Shown: positions 40,614 through 49,973, counted from the stretch's first letter. The stretch is 64,000 bases of DNA from an uncultured Anaeroplasmataceae bacterium (GCA_910579215.1 CAJTTN010000006.1:57376-121375); one strand, 5' to 3'. The notes: generated from the letters alone by a model not told the origin. Program-made: numbers and translations.

Positions 40614-42446
40614 ATGGATATAAGAAATATTGCAATTATAGCACACGTTGACCACGGAAAAACCACTTTAGTAGATAAGCTTTTGAGAAGCTCACACACC
40701 TTTAGAGATAATCAAGTGGTAGAAGAACGTGTAATGGATTCTAATGCTTTAGAGAAAGAGCGAGGAATTACCATTCTAGCAAAAAACACGGCAATTACCT
40801 ATAAGAATACAAAGATAAATATTTTAGATACTCCAGGACATGCTGATTTTTCTGGGGAAGTTGAACGAATCATGAAGATGGTTGATGGTGTTGTCTTAGT
40901 TGTAGATGCATATGAGGGGACTATGCCACAAACTAGATTTGTTCTAAAAAAAGCCTTTGAAGAACATTTAAAGCCTATTGTAGTTATTAACAAGGTGGAT
41001 AAACCCTCTGCTAGACCACTTGAGGTTATTGATGAGGTCTTAGAGCTATTTATAGATTTGGGATGTGATGTGGAAGAATTAGATTTTCCTGTTTGTTATG
41101 CCTCAGCAGTTAATAATACCTGTTCCTTATCCAGTGATTTGGCAACACAGACTAATGGGATGGAGCCATTGCTAGATATGATTATAAAATATATCCCTGC
41201 TCCTAATATGGATAAGGAAGCTCCTTTACAGCTCCAGCCTGCATTATTAGATTATACAGATTTTGTTGGACGTATAGGAATTGGTAGAATAGCTAGAGGA
41301 ACGATTCATACGGGAGAGGTTGTTTCATGTTGTCGTGTAGATGGCTCCATTAAATCCTTTCGCGTACAAAAGCTTTATGGATTTTTAGGGTTGGACCGTA
41401 TAGAAATCAAAGAAGCATCTGCTGGAGAAATAGTTGCTGTCTCTGGCTTGGGAGACATTTCTGTAGGAGAAACGATTTGTACGTTAGGGCAAGAAGAACC
41501 ACTAGAAAAAATACACATTTCTGAACCAACTGTACAAATGACCTTTGGAACAAATACCTCTCCTTTTTGTGGAAAAGATGGGAAAAATGTGACTGCAACC
41601 AAAATTGAAGAACGCCTTTTTCGTGAGGTTCAAAAGGATGTTTCCTTAAGAGTGAAACGTCTTGAGGCTTTAGAGGAATGGTTAGTATCTGGTAGGGGAG
41701 AGCTTCATTTAGGGATTTTAATAGAAACTATGAGAAGAGAGGGCTATGAGTTTCAGGTATCTAGACCACAGGTTATAATGAAAGAAATTGATGGAGTTCT
41801 TTGTGAACCTTATGAATATTGTGTGATAGATGTTCCTAATGAATCCGCAGGAGCTATCATTGAAATGATGGGAAATCGTCATGGAACTATGGAAACCATG
41901 AGTAATACAGAAACACAGACGAGATTGATTTATAAAATGCCGTCACGTGGATTGATAGGTTTTAATACAAATTTTATGACCTTGACAAAAGGCTATGGAA
42001 TAATCAATCATAGCTTTCTAGAGTATAGACCTGTTGAGTCTATTAATATTGCAGAACGACCTACAGGAGTTTTAGTATCTATGGCACAGGGACAATCTAC
42101 GGCCTATTCTATTGGGGCATTGGAGGATAGAGGCTCTATGTTTATTGCTCCAGGAGAAGAAATTTATGAAGGTATGATAGTTGGAGAGGCAAATAAGCCC
42201 CTAGATCTTGCTGTTAATGTTGTAAGAGCAAAACAGCAAACAAATACACGCTCCTCAAACAAGGATATGACAGTTGTATTGAAAACACCAAGAGTTCTTA
42301 CCCTAGAAGCATGCTTAGAGTTTATTAATGAAGATGAGCTTGTGGAAATCACACCTAAAAAAATAAGATTACGTAAAAAGATTTTAGATACGGTAGAACG
42401 CAAGAAATATGATGCGAAAATGAGAGCTTCTAAGGAAGAAAGTTAA
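40614..42446 (+). CDS. typA: Ribosome-associated GTPase TypA/BipA
   Basis: 610 residues, typical. The GTPase motifs G1 AHVDHGKTTLVD, G2 ERGITI, G3 DTPGHADFSGEVER and G4 NKVDKP are present. EF-G-like domains and the BipA-specific C-terminal domain (VRAKQQTNTRSSNKDMTVVL) follow. TypA helps 50S assembly and stress growth. Confidence 0.97.
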   Translation: MDIRNIAIIAHVDHGKTTLVDKLLRSSHTFRDNQVVEERVMDSNALEKERGITILAKNTAITYKNTKINILDTPGHADFSGEVERIMKMVDGVVLVVDAYEGTMPQTRFVLKKAFEEHLKPIVVINKVDKPSARPLEVIDEVLELFIDLGCDVEELDFPVCYASAVNNTCSLSSDLATQTNGMEPLLDMIIKYIPAPNMDKEAPLQLQPALLDYTDFVGRIGIGRIARGTIHTGEVVSCCRVDGSIKSFRVQKLYGFLGLDRIEIKEASAGEIVAVSGLGDISVGETICTLGQEEPLEKIHISEPTVQMTFGTNTSPFCGKDGKNVTATKIEERLFREVQKDVSLRVKRLEALEEWLVSGRGELHLGILIETMRREGYEFQVSRPQVIMKEIDGVLCEPYEYCVIDVPNESAGAIIEMMGNRHGTMETMSNTETQTRLIYKMPSRGLIGFNTNFMTLTKGYGIINHSFLEYRPVESINIAERPTGVLVSMAQGQSTAYSIGALEDRGSMFIAPGEEIYEGMIVGEANKPLDLAVNVVRAKQQTNTRSSNKDMTVVLKTPRVLTLEACLEFINEDELVEITPKKIRLRKKILDTVERKKYDAKMRASKEES

Positions 42447-42501
42447 ATTTTTCTTGTAATACATAAGAGTTTGATGTAGAATAGAATTGGAGGGAAAGGC
42501 T

Positions 42502-42831
42502 ATGGAAAAGAGAGACATTATAGTTGTAATTTTGTTAGGTCTATTTACCTGTGGTATCTATTCCATTTATTGGTTCTATGTAAATGCTGAAGCTTTAAAT
42601 AAAGAAGTAGAGGATGACGAGCCATTAATGAATTATATACTAGCTGTTCTATTAGGAATGGTAACTTGTGGCATCTTTATGCTATATTGGTTATATAAAT
42701 TCTATCTTAAAGTGGATAAATATACAGGTGAAAATAATGCCATTTTAAATTTCTTGCTAGGTATTATTGCTACACCTATTGTTGGAATGGCTATCGCACA
42801 AAATTCAATTAACAAAAAATTAGAAAATTAA
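42502..42831 (+). CDS. DUF4234-family membrane protein
   Basis: 109 residues from the ATG at 42502 (ggaggg upstream). Three hydrophobic segments: about 4-25, 45-66 and 80-100. The LFTCGIYSIYWFY and VTCGIFMLYWLYKFY units form the repeated Cys-Gly...Tyr-Trp pattern of DUF4234. Function unknown. Confidence 0.8.
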   Translation: MEKRDIIVVILLGLFTCGIYSIYWFYVNAEALNKEVEDDEPLMNYILAVLLGMVTCGIFMLYWLYKFYLKVDKYTGENNAILNFLLGIIATPIVGMAIAQNSINKKLEN

Positions 42832-42834
42832 AAA

Positions 42835-42877
42835 AAATTCACTTGCTTGGTTTGGCAAGTGAATTTGTTTCTTTTTG
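42835..42877 (+). terminator. Terminator after the DUF4234 gene
   Basis: aaattcacttgc/gcaagtgaattt, perfect 12-bp stem with an 8-base loop, then gtttcttttt. Confidence 0.85.
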
Positions 42878-42898
42878 GGGAAAGGAGGAGGTAAGGGT

Positions 42899-43330
42899 AT
42901 GAAAAAACCTTTATTAAACATAATGAGTTTTATTAGTAGATTTAATATTCCAATCTGTTTATTTGGACTTTATGTATTCCTTACACGTGCAATGGAAATT
43001 CAAAATTGTGTTATTAAGTGGATAATAGGATACCCTTGTCCAGGCTGTGGCATGACAAGAGCAGTCTTTTCCCTAATCCAATTTGATTTTATTCAAGCTT
43101 TTAGATATAACCCCTTTGTCTATCTTTTACCCTTTCTTTTTCTTGGTATAGCCTTTCAGCACATAGACTTTGTAAAAAAAATCATTTCAAACAAATGGTT
43201 GGCCATTGGTATAGCTTCCTTGATTTTAATTGCTTATATTTTACGTTTTGTATATATCTATCCTGCTCCCCCTATGGATTTTTATGAGCATAACTTACTT
43301 TCTTATATTTTAAAACTGTTTAGTTCTTAA
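42899..43330 (+). CDS. DUF2752-family membrane protein
   Basis: 143 residues starting at 42899, with aaaggaggag upstream. Hydrophobic segments at about 15-32, 75-95 and 105-123. The diagnostic YPCPGCGMTRA motif lies near residue 48 with RYNPFVYLLP following. The Cys pair is conserved in the family, whose function is unknown. Confidence 0.85.
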   Translation: MKKPLLNIMSFISRFNIPICLFGLYVFLTRAMEIQNCVIKWIIGYPCPGCGMTRAVFSLIQFDFIQAFRYNPFVYLLPFLFLGIAFQHIDFVKKIISNKWLAIGIASLILIAYILRFVYIYPAPPMDFYEHNLLSYILKLFSS

Positions 43331-43342
43331 TGTATTAAAACA

Positions 43343-43367
43343 GCCTGAATTTTTTCAGGCATTTTTT
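43343..43367. terminator. Bidirectional terminator between DUF2752 and pepT
   Basis: gcctga/tcaggc with a 6-base T-rich loop. On the + strand it is followed by seven T. The pepT stop codon (minus strand, 43355-43357) is inside the stem, so the hairpin serves both converging genes at the cost of overlapping pepT. Confidence 0.75.
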
Positions 43368-44572
43368 TCTATTTTAGCAATTTCTATTAAAATTTTTGTA
43401 ACTAGTTCCATTTCTTCTAAACAAGCAAACTCATAAGGACCATGACAATTATATCCGCCTGTTCCTAGATTGGGAGTTGGAAGTCCCATAAAGGTTAATC
43501 TTGCACCATCTGTTCCTCCACGAATAGGAGAAGTAGTAGGAGCAAGATTTAATCTTTCCATTGCCCTTTTTGCTTGTTCTACACAAACGGGATGCTTAGT
43601 TATAATATCAGACATATTTTTATAAGAATCTTTTATTGTTACAGATATTGTAGTTTTTCCATATTTTTGATTTAAATAGACTTCTGCCTCTTTTAAAAGT
43701 TTTTTCTTGGTTTCTAATAAGGATTTATTATGATCTCTTATAATATAGTGTAATGTAGCTTCCCCAACAGCTCCCTCTATATTTGTTAGATGGATGAAAC
43801 CTTCATAGCCTTCTGTATATTCAGGCTTTTGTTCCTTAGGGAGCATGGAGGCAAATTCCATTGCTATTTCGCTTGCATTTTTCATTTGATTTTTTGCGGA
43901 ACCAGGATGAATATCTAAGCCTTTTATTTTGACAGTTGCCGAAGCTGCATTAAAGTTTTCATAATTTATATCATGATATGCTCCTCCATCTACTGTATAA
44001 GCATAGGAGCAAGGAAATTTGGATAGATCAAAATGCTCAATTCCACTCCCTATTTCCTCATCAGGTGTAAAGGCTACATGAATTTCAGCATGGGGAGCTT
44101 CTGTAGTGGTATAATACCAAAGCATAGTCATTATACACGCAATTCCAGCCTTATCATCAGCTCCAAGAACAGTGGTTCCATCTGTAGTGATTAAAGTTTT
44201 CCCCTTTAATGTCTTTAAAACAGGAAATTGCCTTGGGTTTAATTCAATAGAGTTTAAGGAAATTGTTTTTCCATCATAATCGTTAATTACCTGTGGATTA
44301 ACATTTGTGCCACTGAAGTCAGGGATTGTATCCATATGAGCAATAAAGCCTATGGCGTCACTAGTGTCCTTCGTATTTGCAGGTAGTGTAGCATAAACAA
44401 AGCAATCCTTAGATAGGTAGACATCCTTTAGTCCTAGCTCTTTTAGTTCTTCACATAAAATTTCTGCCAATTGAAATTGCTTTTCTGTGGAGGGAGTTTT
44501 TGCTATACTATCATCTGACATAGTATCTATTTTTACATATTTTAAAAAATTATGGAGTAATTTAGTTTTCAT
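43355..44572 (-). CDS. pepT: Peptidase T (tripeptidase, M20 family)
   Basis: 405 residues. A cytoplasmic di-zinc tripeptidase. IGFIAHMDTIPDFSG holds the first metal His, GADDKAGIA the bridging Asp, FTPDEEIGSGIEHF the catalytic Glu pair, YTVDGGAYHDINYE the next metal Asp, and GGTDGARLTFMGLPTPNLGTGGYN the C-terminal family signature. The ATG at 44570-44572 has the ribosome site aaaggcgg upstream. It is the only protein-coding gene apart from rpmB and the transposase on the minus strand. Confidence 0.97.
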   Translation of the reverse strand: MKTKLLHNFLKYVKIDTMSDDSIAKTPSTEKQFQLAEILCEELKELGLKDVYLSKDCFVYATLPANTKDTSDAIGFIAHMDTIPDFSGTNVNPQVINDYDGKTISLNSIELNPRQFPVLKTLKGKTLITTDGTTVLGADDKAGIACIMTMLWYYTTTEAPHAEIHVAFTPDEEIGSGIEHFDLSKFPCSYAYTVDGGAYHDINYENFNAASATVKIKGLDIHPGSAKNQMKNASEIAMEFASMLPKEQKPEYTEGYEGFIHLTNIEGAVGEATLHYIIRDHNKSLLETKKKLLKEAEVYLNQKYGKTTISVTIKDSYKNMSDIITKHPVCVEQAKRAMERLNLAPTTSPIRGGTDGARLTFMGLPTPNLGTGGYNCHGPYEFACLEEMELVTKILIEIAKIEKNA

Positions 44573-44596
44573 AAACGTTCCGCCTTTCTATAAGAT

Positions 44597-44625
44597 ATTA
44601 TAACGCAATCCTTTAAAATTTTCAC
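44597..44625 (-). promoter_or_regulatory. Candidate pepT promoter
   Basis: On the minus strand: TATAAT at 44597-44602; 17 bases further out GTGAAA (44620-44625) is a modest -35. Confidence 0.5.
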
Positions 44626-44632
44626 TAAATCA

Positions 44633-44647
44633 TGGTAAATTTAACCA
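44633..44647. promoter_or_regulatory. Operator-like palindrome between pepT and the csp gene
   Basis: TGGTAAATTTAACCA, nearly palindromic, similar to the site upstream of ibrA (33513-33527). It lies seven bases beyond the pepT -35 and 16 bases before the csp -35. Confidence 0.45.
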
Positions 44648-44663
44648 AAAAATAAGAAAATTC

Positions 44664-44692
44664 TTGCCTGTTTACAATTTCTGCGTTATAAT
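44664..44692 (+). promoter_or_regulatory. Promoter of the cold-shock gene
   Basis: TTGCCT (44664-44669), 17-base spacer, TATAAT (44687-44692). The leader is only about 25 bases, unlike the long regulatory leader of E. coli cspA. Confidence 0.75.
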
Positions 44693-44724
44693 CTATATGT
44701 AGAAAAGTTTGAAAGGAGTCTCTG

Positions 44725-44922
44725 ATGAAGGGTAAAGTTAAATGGTTTAATGCTGAAAAAGGCTACGGCTTCATTGTATCTGAAGAAGGCAAAGAAGTTT
44801 TTGTTCACTTTAGTTCAATCTGTGCTGATGGTTATAAAACATTAAATGAAGGCGAAGAAGTTACCTTTGACGTAGTTGAAGGTGAAAAGGGTCAGTTAGC
44901 AAAGGAAGTTTATAAAGCTTAG
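44725..44922 (+). CDS. Cold-shock domain protein (CspA family)
   Basis: 65 residues: a single OB-fold nucleic-acid chaperone. MKGKVKWFNAEKGYGFI contains RNP1 (KGYGFI), and EVFVHFSSI contains RNP2. The Shine-Dalgarno aaggag precedes the ATG. Confidence 0.97.
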   Translation: MKGKVKWFNAEKGYGFIVSEEGKEVFVHFSSICADGYKTLNEGEEVTFDVVEGEKGQLAKEVYKA

Positions 44923-44929
44923 TCATCCT

Positions 44930-44962
44930 AAGGAGATTTTAGTATCTCCTTTTCTTTTTTCT
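44930..44962 (+). terminator. Terminator after the csp gene
   Basis: aaggagat/atctcctt, 8-bp perfect stem with loop tttagt, followed by ttctttttt. Confidence 0.85.
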
Positions 44963-44985
44963 TCATATTATATATTGGTGATAAA

Positions 44986-45861
44986 ATGTTAAAAGGAAGT
45001 ATTGTTGCTCTTATAACTCCTTTTACTGAGCAAAATGAAATAAATTATGATGAGCTTTCAAAGTTATTAGACCATCATATTGAAAATAAAACAGATGGAA
45101 TTTTATTGTTGGGAACTACTGCAGAGGCTGAAAGTCTTTCAGATGAAGAAAAGGTTTCTTTAGTTTCTTTTTCTTTAAATTATTTGAATGGAAGAATCCC
45201 TGTCATGATAGGGATTATTTCTAATCATCCAAAAAAAGTGGTAGAATTAGCTAAACTTTTTGAAAATTTTGAGTTTGATAGTTATCTTGTGAGTGCTCCT
45301 TTTTATATTAAAGGCAATACAGAGGGTATCCTTGGGCATTTTCGTTATATAGCTGATCATGTTGATAAGCCGATTGTCTTATACAATGTTCCTAAAAGAA
45401 CTGGTATGGAGATTCCATATGAGGTTGTAAGAATTTTATCTTATCATCCTAATATAATTGGAATTAAGGAAGCTTCTGGTGACATAAGCTATCAAACGAA
45501 AATCGCTTCTCTATGTAAAGAGGGATTTGTACTATATGGGGGAGATGACATGACAATGCTTGCCTCTTTAGCCTTAGGTGCTCAGGGTATGATTTCTGTT
45601 ATAGCAAATGCATATCCAAAAGAGGTTAAGCTTATTTTAGATTCCTTTTTAAAAAATATAGAAATTTCTCGTCTAGTCTTTCATAGACTTTTAATTTTAA
45701 CAGAGGATATCTTTAAGGAGACATCTCCTATCCCTGTAAAATATCTTCTTTATTTACAAGGCTTTCAAACAAAAAAGCTTAGACTACCTTTAGCAGAAGC
45801 CTCCATCCAATTAAGAAGAAAGCTTGAAGAGGATTATTTGCTTTATCAAGAGGAAGAATAA
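44986..45861 (+). CDS. dapA: 4-hydroxy-tetrahydrodipicolinate synthase (DapA family)
   Basis: 291 residues. Condenses pyruvate and aspartate semialdehyde by a Schiff base. MLKGSIVALITPF, LLLGTTAEAESL, the Tyr of VLYNVPKRTG and the Schiff-base Lys of IGIKEASGD are visible. The family also holds N-acetylneuraminate and related lyases; YNVPKRT favours DapA. The ribosome site is ATTGGTGAT four bases before the ATG. A stand-alone gene, 32 kb from dapB. Confidence 0.9.
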   Translation: MLKGSIVALITPFTEQNEINYDELSKLLDHHIENKTDGILLLGTTAEAESLSDEEKVSLVSFSLNYLNGRIPVMIGIISNHPKKVVELAKLFENFEFDSYLVSAPFYIKGNTEGILGHFRYIADHVDKPIVLYNVPKRTGMEIPYEVVRILSYHPNIIGIKEASGDISYQTKIASLCKEGFVLYGGDDMTMLASLALGAQGMISVIANAYPKEVKLILDSFLKNIEISRLVFHRLLILTEDIFKETSPIPVKYLLYLQGFQTKKLRLPLAEASIQLRRKLEEDYLLYQEEE

Positions 45862-45886
45862 TAATAACTATATAATGTATACTTTT

Positions 45887-45920
45887 TGTGATAAGATGCT
45901 TTATTTTATCACATTTTTTA
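45887..45920 (+). terminator. Terminator after dapA
   Basis: tgtgataa/ttatcaca, 8-bp stem with an 11-base loop, followed by six T. Confidence 0.75.
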
Positions 45921-46024
45921 TTATGAAAAAGAAAGAATAAATGTGTTAAAATTTAGAAGAAAAAATTATAAAGTTTATAATAAAATAATTTGTTTAATTT
46001 CTCTTCTAAATAAAGAAATAGTGC

Positions 46025-46037
46025 TTTACTAAGTAAA
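46025..46037. other. Short inverted repeat upstream of the PFOR gene
   Basis: TTTACTAAGTAAA: 6-bp arms around one base, about 110 bases upstream of the promoter. The 45862-46205 gap otherwise holds the dapA terminator, AT-rich DNA, TTGGTTA repeats and the promoter. Confidence 0.3.
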
Positions 46038-46113
46038 AAAGAGTGTAGCATAAAGTAGAAAATTGTAAAACGTTTTTAATTATGATAAAAAAGTTACAAA
46101 AAAACAAAAAAAA

Positions 46114-46132
46114 TTGGTTAGTTCGTTGGTTA
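46114..46132 (+). repeat. Direct repeat TTGGTTA x2 just upstream of the PFOR promoter
   Basis: TTGGTTA at 46114-46120 and 46126-46132, 12 bases apart, ending five bases before the -35 box. This spacing is suitable for an activator binding site; the regulator is unknown. Confidence 0.4.
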
Positions 46133-46136
46133 TTAG

Positions 46137-46165
46137 TTGATAAATCATATTAAAAAGATTATAAT
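46137..46165 (+). promoter_or_regulatory. Promoter of the PFOR gene
   Basis: TTGATA (46137-46142), 17-base spacer, TATAAT (46160-46165). Confidence 0.75.
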
Positions 46166-46205
46166 AGAGACGTATGAAAATATTTTATCTCATTAGGAGG
46201 AAATT

Positions 46206-49200
46206 ATGAGTGAGAAAAAGAAAAGAATGGCGATAGATGGTAACTATGCTGCCGCATATGCATCTTATGCGTTTACAGAGGTTGCAGGAATCTATCCTAT
46301 TACTCCATCATCACCAATGGCGGAGTATACTGACGAATGGGCTTCTCAGGGTAAGAAAAACTTATTTGGAATGCCTGTTAAAGTTGTTGAAATGCAATCT
46401 GAAGGAGGAGCTGCTGGTACAGTTCATGGTTCACTACAGGCTGGTGCTTTAACTACAACTTATACTGCATCTCAAGGTTTATTATTAAAAATTCCTAACA
46501 TGTATAAGATTGCAGGTGAATGCTTACCTGGTGTAATTCATGTATCTGCACGTACGTTAGCTGCACAATCTCTATCTATATTTGGTGATCATCAGGATGT
46601 TATGGCATGTCGTCAAACAGGTTTTGCAATGCTATGTTCTGGTTCTGTTCAGGAGGTTATGGATTTAGGTGGTGTTGCACATTTATCTGCAATTGAATCT
46701 AGTATTCCATTCCTACATTTCTTTGATGGCTTTAGAACTTCTCATGAAGTAAATACGATTGAGCCAATTGATTATGAAGTGTTTGATAAGCTGCTTGACC
46801 GTGAGGCTGTAGCTAGATTTAGAGAAAATGCTTTGAATCCTGCGCATCCTAAAACACGTGGAACTGCACAAAACGATGACGTTTATTTTCAAACTAGAGA
46901 GCTTCAGAATTTTAAATATGAGGGCTTATATGATGTAGTAGAAAAATATATGAAAGCTATATCTAAGGCTACTGGACGTAAATATCAACCTTATACTTAT
47001 TACGGAGCAAAAGATGCTAAATATGTAATTGTTGCTATGGGTTCTGTAACAGAGTGTGCTGAAGAGGTTGTAGATTTCTTAACAGCAAGAGGAGAAAAGG
47101 TTGGTATCTTAAAGGTTCATCTTTATCGTCCATTTGTTGTAGATAAGTTCTTAAAGGCTATGCCAAAAACTGCAAAGAAAATTGCTGTTTTAGATAGAAC
47201 TATTGAGCAAGGTGCTTTATATGAGCCATTATGCTTAGATGTTAAGGCTGCATATTTTGGCGCAAAAGATGCTCCTGTGATTGTAGGTGGACGTTATGGT
47301 CTATCTAGTAAGGATACTACACCAGATATGGTTAATGCTGTATTCTCTAATTTAAAGAAATCAAAACCAAAGGATCATTTCACTCTTGGTATTTATGATG
47401 ATATTAAGTATACATCTTTAGATGTGACTGAGAAGATTGATGTTGCAGATGCAACTACAACAGAATTATTGTTCTTTGGATTAGGATCTGATGGTACTGT
47501 TGGTGCTTGTAAGAATATTTCAAAGATTGTAGGAGATTATACCTCTTTCTATTCTCAAAGCTATGCTGCATATGATTCAAAGAAGTCAGGTGGTTCTACA
47601 AGATTACATTTACGCTTCTCTAAGAATCCAATTCGTTCTACTTATTTAGTAAATAAGCCTCACTTTGTATCTTGTTCTTTAGATGCTTATCTTGATAAAT
47701 TTGATATGATTTCAGGCTTACGTGATGGTGGTACATTCTTATTAAATACAGTTGTTGATGCGAAAAATATTGAAAAGCGTCTTCCTAACCGTTATAAGAG
47801 ATTATTAGCAGAAAAGCATGCTAAATTCTATATTATTGCTGCAAATGCTGCCGCAAGAGAGTGTGGCTTCCGTCCAGGCTTAGGTGTAAATACAATTATG
47901 CAATCTGCATTCTTCAAATTAAATGAACAAATTATGGATTATGAAGAAGCAAAAGAGCATATGAAGGAATTTGCTACTAAGACCTATTTAAGAAAGGGTC
48001 AAGAATTAGTAGACCAAAACCATAAAGCAATTGACATGGGTGGTACTAAGCTAGTTGAAGTTGAGGTAAAACCTGAATGGGCTGCTTTAGAGGATGAAGA
48101 GAAGAAGGTTGATATGAAGAGACCTGCTTTCGTAAGAGAAATTGCAGATGTTATTAATGCAATTGATGGAGACTCTCTACCATTATCTGTATTTGCTAAG
48201 TATGGGGATGACTGTCATATGCCTCAAGGAACTGCTGCATATGAAAAGCGTGGAGTTGCAACCGATGTACCTCTATGGAATTCCGAAAATTGTATTCAAT
48301 GTAACCAATGTGCATTTGTATGTCCACATGCATGTATTCGTCCTTTCCTTTGTACAGAGGAAGAAGTTGCTAAAGCTCCTAAGGGTGCTCAATTCTTAGA
48401 CGCAACTGGATTTAAGGGATATAAATATACCTTACAGGTATCTACTTTAGATTGTACAGGCTGTGGTGTTTGTTTATCCGTTTGTCCTGGTAAGAAGGTT
48501 AAGGATGAGACAGGTGCTATGGTACAACGTCCTGCGTTAACTTCTCATTCTATGGCTGAATCTAACAAAAATAAAGAAGCAAAGGTTTGTGAGTATTTCT
48601 ATAATAAGGTAAGCTATAAGGGCGATTTAGCAGGAACTAATAATGCTAAGAATGTACAATTCTCTAAGCCTTTATTTGAATTCTCAGGAGCATGTGGCGG
48701 ATGTGGTGAAACTCCTTATGTTAAGGCAGTTTCTCAGTTGTTTGGAGATCGTATGCTAGTTGCTAATGCAACAGGATGTACCTCAATCTATTCTGGTTCT
48801 TATCCATCTAGTCCATATACAACAAATGCGGAAGGACGTGGACCAGCTTGGGCAAACTCTTTATTTGAAGATAATGCTGAATTTGGCTTTGGTATGCGTA
48901 TGGCTGTTGAAACCTTACGTGATAGAATTCAAAATGTTATGGCACTCAATATGGAAGAAATGCCTGTTGCAGCACAGAAGCTATGTACTGAGTGGATGGA
49001 GAATAGAACTTCTGGTGCTAAAACAAAGGAATTAGCTCCTAAAATTGTAGAAGCGATGAAGGGGATTGATGCTCCTTATGCAAAAGAAATTCTATCTTTA
49101 AAGGATTATCTAGTTAAGGTAAGCCAATGGATTATCGGTGGCGATGGTTGGGCTTATGATATTGGCTATGGTGGACTTGACCATGTTATTGCTAACAACG

Positions 49201-49784
49201 AAGATGTAAATATTTTGGTTGTTGATACTGAGGTTTACTCAAATACAGGTGGACAATCCTCTAAGTCTTCAAGAACTGGTGCTATCGCTAAATTTGCAGC
49301 TGCAGGTAAGCCAACCTTCAAGAAGGATCTAGCTTCCATTGCGATGTCCTATGGACATGTTTATGTTGCGACAGTATCTCATGGATATAATCAAAATCAA
49401 GTGATTAAGGCTTTAAAGGAGGCAGAGGCTTACAATGGACCATCTATTGTAATCTGCTACTCTCCTTGTATAGCACATAATATAAAGAAGGGCTTATATA
49501 TGAGTCAAATGGAGGCTAAGAAGGCTACAGAATGTGGATATTGGCCAACCTTCAGATATAATCCTGATTTAGCTAAGGAAGGTAAAAATCCATTCACAAT
49601 GGATTCTAAGGAGCCAGATTGGACAAAGTATAATGATTTCTTAATGAATGAGGGACGTTATGCACAATTGGTAAAGATAAATCCTGAAAAAGCACAGGAA
49701 TTACTTGAAATGAATATGAAGGATGCTCAAAAGCGTTTTGCAAATTATACACATTTAGCAAATATTGAATATCCTAATAAGTAA
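46206..49784 (+). CDS. nifJ: Pyruvate:ferredoxin (flavodoxin) oxidoreductase
   Basis: 1192 residues, the single-chain form. It converts pyruvate and CoA to acetyl-CoA and CO2, reducing ferredoxin, a hallmark of anaerobic metabolism. An N-terminal pyruvate/CoA-binding part (GNYAAAYASYAFTEVAGIYPITPSSPMAEY) leads. Two 4Fe-4S ferredoxin motifs at about 695-760 follow (CIQCNQCAFVCPHAC and CTGCGVCLSVCPG). The TPP-binding region has CGGCGETPY, GDGWAYDIGYGGLDH and NTGGQSSKS, with an extra Cys far C-terminal for the proximal cluster. The Shine-Dalgarno aggagg lies close upstream. Confidence 0.98.
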   Translation: MSEKKKRMAIDGNYAAAYASYAFTEVAGIYPITPSSPMAEYTDEWASQGKKNLFGMPVKVVEMQSEGGAAGTVHGSLQAGALTTTYTASQGLLLKIPNMYKIAGECLPGVIHVSARTLAAQSLSIFGDHQDVMACRQTGFAMLCSGSVQEVMDLGGVAHLSAIESSIPFLHFFDGFRTSHEVNTIEPIDYEVFDKLLDREAVARFRENALNPAHPKTRGTAQNDDVYFQTRELQNFKYEGLYDVVEKYMKAISKATGRKYQPYTYYGAKDAKYVIVAMGSVTECAEEVVDFLTARGEKVGILKVHLYRPFVVDKFLKAMPKTAKKIAVLDRTIEQGALYEPLCLDVKAAYFGAKDAPVIVGGRYGLSSKDTTPDMVNAVFSNLKKSKPKDHFTLGIYDDIKYTSLDVTEKIDVADATTTELLFFGLGSDGTVGACKNISKIVGDYTSFYSQSYAAYDSKKSGGSTRLHLRFSKNPIRSTYLVNKPHFVSCSLDAYLDKFDMISGLRDGGTFLLNTVVDAKNIEKRLPNRYKRLLAEKHAKFYIIAANAAARECGFRPGLGVNTIMQSAFFKLNEQIMDYEEAKEHMKEFATKTYLRKGQELVDQNHKAIDMGGTKLVEVEVKPEWAALEDEEKKVDMKRPAFVREIADVINAIDGDSLPLSVFAKYGDDCHMPQGTAAYEKRGVATDVPLWNSENCIQCNQCAFVCPHACIRPFLCTEEEVAKAPKGAQFLDATGFKGYKYTLQVSTLDCTGCGVCLSVCPGKKVKDETGAMVQRPALTSHSMAESNKNKEAKVCEYFYNKVSYKGDLAGTNNAKNVQFSKPLFEFSGACGGCGETPYVKAVSQLFGDRMLVANATGCTSIYSGSYPSSPYTTNAEGRGPAWANSLFEDNAEFGFGMRMAVETLRDRIQNVMALNMEEMPVAAQKLCTEWMENRTSGAKTKELAPKIVEAMKGIDAPYAKEILSLKDYLVKVSQWIIGGDGWAYDIGYGGLDHVIANNEDVNILVVDTEVYSNTGGQSSKSSRTGAIAKFAAAGKPTFKKDLASIAMSYGHVYVATVSHGYNQNQVIKALKEAEAYNGPSIVICYSPCIAHNIKKGLYMSQMEAKKATECGYWPTFRYNPDLAKEGKNPFTMDSKEPDWTKYNDFLMNEGRYAQLVKINPEKAQELLEMNMKDAQKRFANYTHLANIEYPNK

Positions 49785-49800
49785 TTAAATAAGAGAATAA

Positions 49801-49834
49801 AAATGCTATTGGAGAGATCTAATAGCATTTTTTT
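49801..49834 (+). terminator. Terminator after nifJ
   Basis: aatgctatt/aatagcatt with a 10-base loop, followed by seven T. Confidence 0.85.
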
Positions 49835-49973
49835 CTTAAATGTATGAATGTCTTTCTTTTGTAAAATATAAAAATGAAGAAGCAGATCATAGAATGCTAA
49901 AAATAAAAACATTCTTTGACAAATTTATTCTTTTTTATAACAAATTATGATAAAATAAAAATTGGTGATTCGT

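Noticed and set aside
46064..46078. CcpA cre-like box upstream of the PFOR gene
   Set aside because: The sequence TGTAAAACGTTTTTA has one extra base compared with the cre consensus on the left arm; not a convincing match.
49916..49936. TTGACA upstream of pcp
   Set aside because: The best -10 candidate (TATAAC) is only 15 bases away and other options fit poorly, so I did not call a promoter.
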